Positions 1-10,850 of a stretch of DNA of 64,000 nt are shown here, in pieces. The number at the start of each line of letters is the position of its first letter. Position 1 is the first letter of the stretch. Below the pieces are notes generated by a model. The model saw only the letters and a list, made by a program, of their open reading frames with translations, made no database searches and was not told the origin of the DNA. Origin of the DNA: Crotophaga sulcirostris (Eukaryota; Chordata; Aves; Cuculiformes; Crotophagidae). The stretch spans positions 517,924-581,923 of the forward strand of contig VYZB01000030.1 in assembly GCA_013397455.1 (NCBI GenBank), read 5' to 3'. The position numbers and the translations under genes were made by a program.

Positions 1-2196
1 ATCTTAGAGCAGATGTTTAAAAGCTTGTGCACAAGCTATAGGCTTATTAGCCAGCCTTGATCAACTGTAAAAACCCTTTGGGAAGTATTAAAACTCTTGG
101 CTAGGACACTCACTTCTCCATTGGAGGCACTGGAGATTAGTCATACTTAATAGTAAAAATAAAAGTGCTAACCTGGACTGAAGTCTTACTCAGAGATCTT
201 CTGGACCTGGTGTCATTCCTGTCTTGGGCCAAGTGCTCATTAAGTGGAATAGGAGTTTAACCTCAGAAAGAACTAAACGGGGTTATTTATGGCTCAAGAG
301 AGTGTTATCCTAAGGAGGATGGGGTTGAAACAACTACTTGAGAAATGGAAACATTCAGTAAGCAAGGAATGATAACAGATGGGAGGCTGTACAACTGCAA
401 AAGACAATATATCAAAAAACATCTGAAGAAAGAAGACTGCAAGATTCCAGGTTGAGACAACCTAAGTGGCCGGACTCAGCTGGCAATCCCAGCCTCATTT
501 TGCTTCTACTCCAACATCCATAGAAGCACCAGATCCTGACATGTTCTACCTCAGTGAGTACTGAGAACTTTGTCTTTTTTTTCCCATTCCCCCTACCCGG
601 TATCTCGATAACGGTTCCTGATGAACAAACCATTTCTTATCCTCCTTTACTCTTTCTGGTGTAACTTTACTTCTGTAGGTTCTCTAGCTCTACCACTGTT
701 TCTTTTTGTTTGTTACCATGGCAAGAAGGTGCCCTTATGTGTCATTCACAGTGAGAAACCAGAAGCCCTAATACTCCACTTAGCAATTTTGCAGCCTAAC
801 GTGTGAAAACATTAGCTAATCTGGAAAAAGAAAGCCAGCTTTCTCCCTGAGGCATGGATGTTTGGAGCCGAGTTCCTCAGTCACTAAGCTTTTGGACTAA
901 GTCACTAAGTCTGTTGAACTCCACAGTGAATGAACAGTTTAGCTGGGTAAAGAATGGAGAAGAAATAGATTGGGGTATGGTGATAGAGGAAAGCAAAATA
1001 ATAGTTTGTTTATTTTCTCTCTTTCTTTTAACAGAAACAACTCATGTTTATTATTTTCCCTGGCCTTAGCTGAAGCTAGGTGAGGGCTTGGATGCCTGCT
1101 GAGGGAAACCTCATAGCAGTAGTACTTACTCTTGGTCCTATAAAGAACAAGGGGGTTTTTTTTGCTGTTAAAAAACAACCACTGCGATATTGCAAATTTC
1201 ACCCAATATGTGAAATTGTTTTCTGACCTTTCTGGCACAGCTATGTGAGAGATCTACTAAGGGTAGAGGCAGAAGGCACAAGAAGGCTATGGAGCAACTT
1301 TCTTGCAGAAACTGAGAAGTGATCGCTGGTGCAGCTGTAAAATGCTGGAAGAAGAGCCCGCTGAGGAACCTGTAGACCTTGCAAAGAGTAAGGAAATTAA
1401 ATCTAGCTAAACAACTTATTCATATTTTTTCCTCTCACAGTAGTAAGTGTGAAATACTAAATTGCAATACAGCAATGCACTGATATACCCTTGGTGGATT
1501 AACTGGCTTATTCTTACTGATGCATGGTTGTGGGTAACAAGCAGCTTTCACTAAAGACTGATCTCAAAAGGAAGCAGTTTTTGTCAGCATTTACCTTTTC
1601 CAGGCACTAATGGGAAGACTTGCTTGCTTGAGCTGGGATGGATGTCCTAGGAAACCTGGTGGTATGGACAGGCCAGGACGTCTGTCTCCTGATGGTGCAG
1701 GTTATAGTCTCTGCATTTTACTCCTCCCAGCATATTGGCTATGGTTCTCTGTCATCACCTGCGTTACCTACATTTTTCTTATAGGATTTTGCACCTGGAA
1801 AAAAATTCTTTTGAGAATGAGGAACTAGCAATACAGCCTGGTGCAGGTGGTGTCATCCTAGGAGTGAGAAAGAAGGCTGGCAGAAAACAAAAGTTTGACC
1901 TATATAGAAAGATCCATCTGTCTAGACAAATATTCCTGTGCTTCCTAGAGTCAACTTCTTCACCTAGTTGACCTGTTGATGTTCTGACAGCTTTGCGGAA
2001 ATTATCTGTATTTTTGCTGAAAGAGGTTTTTTTTTTTTTCCACTGCTGGAACCCCTTTCTCCCAAGATTGTTGCCCAAAGTGGTGCTAGGGAAGGCTTAG
2101 CCATCCAGATCTACCAATCTCATGTGGTTTTCAGCAGCATCCCGAGAATTCCCTAAAGATTGTTCCACTCAGTCATTGCATCACCTTCCTGGCTGG
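1..2196. other. Non-coding stretch, no gene seen
   Basis: I see no gene. Reading frames are at most 99 codons and belong to no family I recognise. The stretch is moderately AT-rich with a T-run of 13 at 2027-2039 and a T/C-rich tract near 571-600. A loose RFX-like sequence, GTTACCATGGCAAG, lies at 712-725; it has 12 of 14 matches to GTTGCCATGGCAAC and is weaker than the pair at 25.5 kb. Confidence 0.6.
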
Positions 2197-2231
2197 TTTT
2201 TTTCTTTCTTTTTTTTTTTTCCCCCTTTCAG
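2197..2231 (+). other. Pyrimidine tract ending in a splice-acceptor-like CAG
   Basis: About 33 almost uninterrupted pyrimidines run into CAG at 2229-2231, which is the form of a strong vertebrate 3' splice site. The sequence after it stays open for 28 codons in one frame and then stops at TAA around 2316. No recognisable peptide follows and I see no convincing donor. It could be the acceptor of a terminal non-coding exon, or simply a low-complexity tract; the second is more likely. Confidence 0.25.
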
Positions 2232-3151
2232 CTGTCTGCAATTCACATGAGCTGTTGTATTAATAAATGGACCTTTCCCTACACCAATCAAGCAAACATA
2301 TGGAATATGGAGCAATAAATGACAAAGCAGCACCACATCTTTCTTACCATCATTGGCCTTCAGGTCTTGCAGGAGAGGAATTTCCTTCAGCTGGTTGCAT
2401 CATGGTTGAACGATCTTGAGTATTAGACGCAGGGCAAAAGCTAAAGGTCACGACACCAGAATCCTTTGTACGTAGCATTACAAATTACTTCCCTGCAAAT
2501 GGAACAAAATGTCAGAAGATGATATCAAGTAAATGAAGATATCACCACAACTACTCATGTGGAGCATGATGTCCCAGACCTTCTCTCTAGTATTTCAAAA
2601 GCGCTCACATTTCAAAAGAGTGGGGACTTTTTCCTCCTCATCATAGGGGAAACTGATGCAGTAGAATTGAAAACACCATTGTGGTGCATGCTGTGTGAGA
2701 AGCAGCCACTTGCTGCCTTGGAAACCTTGAAAAGACCGATTCTAGTTTCTCTTTCTCTCACTCTCTAATTATGTAAGCCCCACTCATTTAGGTTTGGATT
2801 CAGCTTGCTTTTCTTACTAGTATCCATTACACCATTAGTCCGTTTTGATGTCAGAGTGACCTAGTAGGAGGGCAAAAAATCCCCAACATGGTTTGATGGA
2901 GGAAACAGGATATTTTTCTTGGATGAGCATTACTATAAGCAGGATACAAAGGAAGAGGTTCTCCATGTTGATGGTGGTGCCAGTGTTGAGGCAACAGCCA
3001 TCCTTCCAGTTCAGCCATCAGGGTAGCTGAACTGGTAATTTAGATGTAATTGGGCACCACTGATTCTATTTAATAGGGCTCCTGATAAATAGCTTTCCTG
3101 CCTAATTGGTGTAGTTACTGTAGAAGGGACTGGCCCAAAATATGAAGCAAT
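2232..3151. other. Non-coding stretch, no gene seen
   Basis: No gene is visible. The first 100 bases, with the hexamer AATAAA near 2312 and A/T-rich words, look more like constrained non-coding DNA than coding exon. The rest is unremarkable. Confidence 0.5.
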
Positions 3152-3235
3152 ACAGGCACCTAACTCCCACTGAAATCAATTACGCTGAAATCAATGAGAG
3201 TTAAACAGCTGAATAGCTTTAAAAATCTGGCCCTC
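3152..3235. repeat. Ancient sauropsid-type interspersed repeat fragment
   Basis: The words aggcacctaactccca, tgaaatcaatgagagtta and aaatctggccct occur in order. They match a pattern common in turtle, crocodile and bird genomes, in which two complementary arms flank a 'cattgaaatcaatggg' core and end in 'atctgggcc'. The family name is not assigned here. The copy is decayed, so it is an old insertion. Similar fragments occur at 10.8, 20.8 and 37.4 kb. Confidence 0.5.
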
Positions 3236-6200
3236 AATGCACCCCAGAGCTGTAATTTATCAAAACACCAAATAAATGGTATGCCTGGTTGATTTCAATG
3301 GGTGTGATTGGTTTATGGGAGTTATTACTGGAAAACCCCCAGCTTTTAATACATGTCCCTGTTATTTTTCCAGAATCTGAGTCTACGGATGTACAAGTGC
3401 AAAGCAAACGTATTTGAGTTTGAGACTGCTTCAGGAGGGCTATCACATGTTGTCCAGCATATCTTTTGGTTTTGGCTGTGATGAAGAAGGGCATACAGGA
3501 TCACACAGACCTCTGCTCTTGCCTCATGCAGCCATTTGTGCAAGGCAATTGATTTGAGGCAAAATTCTGGTTTCTTTGCCCCATCAAAACTCTCCTGAAC
3601 ATCATTGTGCACAAAATTAGCAGTGACCTTGAGGATGGAGCCTTTTCTCTATACTGCAGTGCTGTGAAACCACCTGCACACAAAACCAGGAGACTAGCAC
3701 GAGTGCTTCACTATTTCAAAGAAAAGGATAATCCAATTAGGATGAACTGGTGCTTACTGGCGTGACCTTATTGCTCTGTTATGGCTCTTCTGCAGAGCGC
3801 CTTATCTCTATAACTGTTGTGAAGTGCTTCACTGCTCTATGTGATATAGAATTAGCACCAGATACTCAACTATGTCTCAGTCCCTACAACTCTCAGAAAC
3901 TGAAAACCACACAGGACTAGTACTGAAAGGGCATTTGCAGGAGTCAGTATCCAAAAGCATCCTGCGAAGTGTGGTAGTAATGATGAGCTCATTTATGTCC
4001 CACTGTAGTAAACTACAATAGTAGTTTAATCACAGTATATTTTGGTCAATTTTCTATATACTCTTCTGTTTCTTCATGTCCATTGATGCTTTTTGGCTTC
4101 AGGGTCTTTTCAAAGGCTTGAGTTGAGAAGAAATTCAAAATTATATTTCCTGATGTGAAGATTGAGGTGGCACTATGCTGGGTGGCCTTGGAGAATGATT
4201 GGTCAAATTCACGGTTGCTGCAGTGACAGACCCCTCAGATGTTCCTGAGAATCCAAGCACCTCTGGGATCACAGCAGGGTTGTCTGTAGTCTCTGATGAA
4301 CTAAATTTCTTCATTTATGAGGATGTTTTCATGATTCCTCATAACCTGTCAAACCAGATGTCAAGTGTCATTTTTTTAGAGTCTGACAATTTCCATTATG
4401 AGACGGCTGAATGTTGCTAATCAGACTGCTGATGTGCCATCAAAGACATCAGATTCTGGCATCCATACTTGATGACAATATGTAAACTCTTCAGTGATCT
4501 ACATTTTGGCTCGGTGACTGACTTTGTTCTTTCCTGCTCAGAATAGCAGTATTTCCTCACCCCTCCAGTGATTGACATGTTTCTCACATTGTCGTGGCGC
4601 AGCTTGGTCAAAAGGCTTGAAGGTGTGAAAAAAAAAGGATCAACAAAAAAGTTGCATCACTTATTCCAAACATAACTTGTGTTGGCACTGTTTATATTGT
4701 CCTTTTTAAACACACCAGCGTGCACTTGAGTTTGTCGTGCCGTGTGACACAATCTGATTTCAGCTGTGCTGTAAGCCAGTCTTTTTCTCCTCTCATGATA
4801 CCCAAGTGTCTTCACTCCACAGACCAGCTAGTTTGCTCCAGCCTTGAGTCAGGCAGCAGGCAGTAAGGAGGCAGTGTGGTTAACACTGAAGACCTGCTCA
4901 AATGTGAGCTGAAGCCCTAGCTGCAATGGATGTCTTCCAGTCCATGAAATCCTTATTGGATGGAAGGCAGCTAAAGGTGAAAGTTGTCTCTAGTTGGATT
5001 TTTAGAAAGAGCAGAACACTTCATTCCACATTCAGGAGAGATATGATGACTTGGAAAAAAAACATGAGATGCCTCTTTGTTCTTCCTTGCCTTTGGAAAT
5101 AGCACCTTAATTTCCTGCTTAAAGCCTCCTACTGCAATGCTCATTTTTGTGTAACTGTTACGAAGCTCTCTCCAAGAGCTGAGCTTATAGATCCAGTGGC
5201 CTTATTTTCTCAAAGATGCCTGGAAGGGGCACATTTTAACCAATAGTTGCGTATGCTTGGACTCACTTGCTTTTCTTTCTTTCCTTCTCCATTTTAAGTT
5301 TTGTTATGCTTTCTAGCATAAACAGGCTTGCTCTTCAGTGTAATCTGATCTGCTATTCCACAAGCTAACGTAGGTCACATTATTCCCATGACAGTAACTG
5401 AGAGGTATCCATCAATATTCTGCCTATTAATGATATAAAAGCTCACAAAGTTCTTTCAAATTCGCTCCACTTGTACTCACAACAGATCCCAAGGGCTGCC
5501 TTCTCTCATTCCTTTTTCTTTTGCTCCTAAACTGATGCATTTGTGACACTGGGAAACGTTTTTGTGAATTTCTGTATTTCTTGGAATGACCTTGCTGGCA
5601 TTTTGACCACAGTGTGTGAAAGATCTAAAATGTTTGCCACCTAGGAAAAAATGAATTTGATAAATATGTAAATCAATCTATGTTTATTTATAGCCTGGCA
5701 GAACTCAAAGACCTATATTACTGCAAAAAGTTCTGTGTTAATTTCAAGTGGTTTAACGCTTCAGAATGTCAAACACTAGGAGATGAACATGTACAAAAAG
5801 ACTTTTTTCATGGGTAGAACCCAATTAAATTACTCGTAATTTCCTTTTGTGCTCCAGTTAAAAACAAATAAATAAAATATCCATTCCTTTCTTTATTTTT
5901 CCTTACATGGTTACAAGCAACACACCCTTGACTACACAGAAGTCAATCAATATAGGAAGATGCATCTCCATTCCTCTCCGTGGTAGTTCACAGAAGCTCC
6001 ATTCAGGTGCGCACAGTGAAACACACTGCACTCTTATTAGTGGTGCAGCCATAGGAGCCACTTTGTATTTATTTATTATAAAGGATGGCTGAATCAGGAT
6101 TCCACCGAGGAGTGAAATCAAATCAGCTTAAAAAAAGGGGAAAATAGAAATTCTCAAAATGAATACAACATGGAGCTTTCAAATTCTGTCTATTTACTTT

Positions 6201-6495
6201 TGTGATTGTGAGTGGTATTTCCTTCATTCCCCATCAGTCATGTCTGCTATTGATATTTCTTCCATCAGACTTTAACAGTATCTGACTGAATGACATTATC
6301 TGTCAATTGACTGCCTCAATTTTCAACCTTTTTGGATTTGCAGCCCCCCATAGCATTTCCCAGCCAAGGATTTTAAGCCAACTGACAAGAAGCATTAGTC
6401 AGTTACTTTTCATGGACTTTTCGGAACTAAATTAGAAACCTCAGAAGCTTTAGGTTGCATAGCCCTGATTCTATAGGATAGGTATTTACATAACA
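3236..6495. other. Non-coding stretch, no gene seen
   Basis: No gene, RNA gene or strong repeat is recognised in this 3.3 kb. Reading frames on either strand stay below 90 codons and look random. An AT-rich patch lies around 5640-5890. Confidence 0.6.
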
Positions 6496-6552
6496 CCATT
6501 GATGTCTTAGATGTCTCCAGCTAGAGACTGATGACATCTAAGACATCAATGG
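6496..6552. repeat. Perfect 20-bp inverted repeat (hairpin), 17-nt loop
   Basis: The arm at 6496-6515 is the exact reverse complement of 6533-6552, and the 17 bases between them (6516-6532) do not pair well. Pairing does not extend outside the arms: 6495 (a) faces 6553 (g). An RNA from either strand would fold into a 20-bp perfect stem. The stem is shorter than a typical animal pre-miRNA and lacks the lower stem, so a miRNA is possible but not favoured. A recent local inverted duplication is the simpler reading. Confidence 0.85.
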
Positions 6553-7610
6553 GAAACTCAATGACAGTCAATAAGAAATTGGCAGAAGAATGCACAATAA
6601 GATTTTTCTGGGCATTAGGAAACCAGATCCATATAGCTGGATCCATTTTCTGTCTCTCTGGGCTGAGACAGAGTTTCTGAGGGGGAGAAAACTATATAAT
6701 CACAGGTAGAGACTAAGCATTTCTACAATGTTCAAATGTCAGTCAGATTTGCTACCTTTGCTAAACTAAAGAGCTTTTTCCCAGTCAAAACCTCAAAGCT
6801 GATGTTTTGAGGAAGATCACATCGAACAACCTGAAACTTCTTCTCAGTCAAGACATTTAAGGGCATATGCATGTATGAAGTAGTATTGGTTTAATTTACA
6901 GTATGACCTAGTTTTATCAAATTAATTATGGTTTCTGTGATGGTTTACATTTCCTTTACTTCATTTAAGATAAAATTGCTAAGTAACTTATTTAGGCTGG
7001 AATATGATAAAAAAAATTCAAAGTAGAAAAAATGTCTTGAAGTGGTAGGAAACAGCACTTCAACTTATAGCTGGCTTAGTTACACTAGAGTAATTTGTGT
7101 GTAGACTAATTGTGGGAAGTTTAAAAGCCATTTCTTTCTGGATGTCAGACAGCAGTGATGAAGGACGAAAGTTGCCCTCCACTCCTGTTCCAAATGTTTT
7201 TATGAGGTGTTAATGAACCATTTCAACCTTTAATGGGACCACTGGGATAGAAGTTGTCTATTTTTTATTTTAATTGTTTTTCATTTTCCAGGGATCAATA
7301 TCTAGTTCCTAGAAATGATGCAAAAAATTCCAGTAAAGTAAGGCAGAGAATTGCTATGTACCTTGAGGACTGATATGTAGGTAATGAAATCTGCTCTGTA
7401 GAGTGAGCCAATTTAAAATTCTCCACAACATTTATCTTCCTTTCCAATACGTAGGGTAGAAAGAAAAATCATGTTGTGCAATATAAACCATGAAGACAGA
7501 AGAGTGGCCCAGTAGCTTATCATATATATGTTTTGGACCTGATCAGTCATTTAACAACACAGCTTCAGTGGTGCTCTGGCAAGTGAGATAGAAAAGCCAG
7601 TGCACAGGGC
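6553..7610. other. Non-coding stretch, no gene seen
   Basis: AT-rich DNA without recognisable genes or repeats. Homopolymer-rich words are common (for example 7257-7280), and stop codons interrupt all frames. Confidence 0.6.
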
Positions 7611-7683
7611 AATCACAGTATCACAGTATTACAAGGTTGGAAAGGACCTCTGAGATCATCGAGTCCAACCTATAGCCTAACAC
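7611..7683 (-). mobile_element. CR1: CR1 LINE, 73-bp 3'-end stub
   Basis: On the plus strand the stub begins with the tandem words atcacagtatcacagtatta and continues with ggttggaaaggacctctgag, atcatcgagtccaacc and tatagcctaa. This is the reverse complement of an avian CR1 3' end, so the element lies on the minus strand. Only the last 73 bases were inserted or survive; severe 5' truncation is normal for CR1. The termini agree with the larger copy at 38.7 kb, suggesting a related subfamily. It encodes nothing. Confidence 0.92.
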
Positions 7684-10600
7684 AATCAGAGAGGCTGTTG
7701 ACATCTGAGAAGATGATGCCAGGATTTGTTGCCACCAACTCCGCTTTGACCTTCTCCAGAAGAGCCTTTGCATTTAATACAAGCAGCAAGTGTACCAGAC
7801 AAAAGATTTTTTGGCAAGACTTCGCTTTGTGCAGTTCGGTATCCAGTTGCCATTAATTGAGGGCTTAGCATGAAAAAAAAAGCTGCAGAATTTGAGCACA
7901 TTACAGTGCACTCCTTGCATGTTTTTTTTAAAATGCTCATATATTTTCGGTGCTGTAGTAGTCTGCTTTTAATTGTCTGCATGTCTTCTAGTACGAGGAG
8001 CTCCCATGGGAAATTTTTACCTCTCTCAGGGGTGAAAGCGAGACGCTATTAGAACAGAAACCAGAAAGTGCTGTGGGGAAAGTGTCATTGCTAAGTCCTG
8101 TCCCCAAATCAGGTTCGTCCCTGTCATCCACCTCTATGAACTTTCCAGTGTCATACGGCAAAAGTGGTTTTCCTTTCCTACCTCAGACCATCTGGAAGAG
8201 CTGTTCTCAGCTGTTATGTAAAACATAGTGGTGCGGGCTGGAAATTTTCAGATGGACTTTTTTCCCCGTAAGGAATTTGCCAATTCAGTGAAAAAGGAGC
8301 ACCCCAATCTCCTGGAATTCCTGCACAGATCCATCAAATATCTAAAGAAACCTTCCTTACCAGCCGTTTTTAAACCCTGCCTGGTTTTCTGCTGGGCTGG
8401 CACCTCAGGAGGACTTCTGGCAGCTCTGGTAATGCTTTGCTTGGCAGCAGCTCTATTTTAGAATTGTTTTTATTAAAAATTATGGCACATACCCCAGAAT
8501 GAGAATTTCAGCTTCTAAATTATGGTACTGCACTGATGTGGTGGCTGTGTCTCTGTAACTCCATAATGTGATCCTTGTACATGCAGTTGGTAAAATTCTT
8601 TGTAAAGATTTCCCCCAATTATATAAAGAATTTCAGAATCAGACGCATGATTTTCCTGCATCGTTTGTTGTAATACTAATTGTTTGATTGTAGCTGACAA
8701 TGTGCTGGATACTGCTCAACATACAGTAAGACAGAAGAGCTTGTAAGGTATGAAATGAGGCTCTATGTTGTACTGAGTGGATATGGAAAGAGAGCAAAGA
8801 GATATAGTTTCCTTCTCTACACTGTAATTAGAAATAACCTGAGAATGATAACCCAAAAGGAAGTCTGTCCCCCATATTTGTGGATGACAAATAAAATAGC
8901 AGTATTGTCTATGGTATTTTAACAGGTGACTGGGAAAGACTCCAAGCTTTGCCCCTGCCAAACTGTTGACAGGAGAGAGGTCAGAGAGACCCTGAAATCT
9001 GAGTTTGGACCAAAGCAGCTTTTGAACACAAGGGTAGATCTGTGAATTGTCATCATGAGGGTACATGAGTCTACAAGCCAGAAGTGAGAAGATCTAAGAC
9101 AGGTTCAGTAAGACCCAATCCCACCCTTCTCCAAAACAGGCAGAGTCCTATCCTGGATCAATGCTCTGCACCATTTCTGCTCTCTGTTGCAAGGTAAGAT
9201 CTGCTCCAGTTTCTCTGCAGGAGGTATAAGCAATATAGCATCTCTTGCAGGCTCAGAAATGGTTTCTCATTGTTGCCCGTGAAAATCAGATGATTTGTGC
9301 CCCATTGCAATGGAAATAGCAAAGCACTCATGGTGTTTCCCTAGCGTCCAAGACAGAGAGCAGAGCTGGCAACTCTCCCCTGACATTTCCAAAAAACCTC
9401 ATTGTATTTTCACTGCTAAATGATGCTATGGGCAGATGCACTGAGACCGAATTCTCCCTGTCAGTTCCAGGGACAGGCCTTTCAGAGAGATGCTATTAAT
9501 CTCTAGTGATTACAGGTTTTTTCCTAACCAATAATTGCAAAGCAATTAAGACTGGGGAAAGGAGAGCAGGGTGGCAGCCTGGGTGGCTGTGAGGAGGGAG
9601 ACTGTCAACCCCAGTGCCTGGCATTGTTAAACTGTTTCTACATCACCTGCAAGTTCCAGTTACCAAAGCACTATATTTTGATACACGTTAATTATGCTTC
9701 CATCTTGATTTTTGTCCTTTTCATTTGTTGCTGCCATTGAATTTCACGCATTATGTGTCACAGTTGAGAAAGACTTGAGAAATCCATGAGAAGCTTCCAC
9801 AAAGAGAGCAATTTTTCAGACAAATGTGCAAAGAAGAACTGGTCTCCTCCAATGATTAATGCCAGTAACTATTCATCAAGTCAGGCGCAGATTTTGCAGA
9901 GGGACAGGAGCATTAAGAGCTGTGATGAGTAAGGTCTTCTAGCCCTGAACCTAGAAACTAAATACATCAGCAAATGCATGGGCAACAGCTAGCAGAAATA
10001 CAGCATTAGTTTTAGTGACTGTACTGTTAAAACATGTATTTTCACTGGCAGGCTGCAATTGCCAAACCCTCATAAATCCTTCCATGGAGCTAGTGCTATA
10101 AGCACCACTGGTTTAGCTTTAATCCTTTGGGTTGCTGTAATCTTTCACCCTCAGGGGCATTCAGATGACCCTACAACCAGACTGTGTCTGGCTGAAGTCA
10201 GTGGGAGTTTTGGCCAAAATCCCCTGAGAGGTTTAGTCAACCAGATGGGTAACCAAACTGTGATAATATCTAGCTATTGATTAGGTAGCGCTGGTGAATA
10301 TTTAATCCACTGGTTGATATACAGTACAGAGATCAGGAGTTTATTATGGTCATACTTGAGCAGAGCTGGTTCAGCAGCTCAGGCTGTGGTTTGCCCTGGG
10401 GTCTGGAGAACAGCACTGGTTCAGTGCTTTGTGTGTCATTAGGCAGCACAGTGACCCCTCCAGTTTTCAAACAGAAATCTCCTCTCCTTGAAATGTCACT
10501 TCTTGTCTCTGTCTACAAGACTTAATTTTGTATCAATGCCCCACATTTCCAATGCAGAGGGTATCTGTTAGGTCAGAGCCCTCTATATTTTATCATAGAA

Positions 10601-10786
10601 GCTGGAGAATAGACTTTTGACTGTAGCTCGAATAAGTGCTCTCTTTGATGAAGTGTTTTGAGTACACATGCTGCGGGGTTTTCTCCCTTTCAGTCTCCTT
10701 CCCAGAAAAAAGGAGCCACAGGGAATGAAACACCTCTGGCATCCTGCCAGCCTCTACACATGAGCCTCCTGTTCTGATCCCACAAA
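7684..10786. other. Non-coding stretch, no gene seen
   Basis: No gene is recognised. A 116-codon minus frame at 8716-9066 and a 77-codon plus frame at 8228-8461 resemble nothing known to me. At 10190-10215 the words gctgaagtcagtgggagt and ttttggcc resemble a piece of the sauropsid-type repeat seen elsewhere in the window, but the match is too short to call. Confidence 0.55.
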
Positions 10787-10850
10787 AGCCAGATTCTCCT
10801 TGAAGTTACACTTCTGTAATTCCATTGAAATGAATAAGATTTTTACAGTA
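10787..10850. repeat. Ancient sauropsid-type interspersed repeat fragment
   Basis: The words gccagattctccttgaagtt, acacttctgtaattccattg and aaatgaataag, in that order, match the 'gattctc...agttacac..gtgtaaatccattgaagtcaatgg' pattern of an old repeat common in reptiles and birds. It is short and decayed, and the family is not assigned. Confidence 0.5.

Noticed and set aside
712..725. RFX-like GTTACCATGGCAAG
   Set aside because: Only 12 of 14 positions match and no second site or supporting context is nearby, so it is mentioned in the block only.
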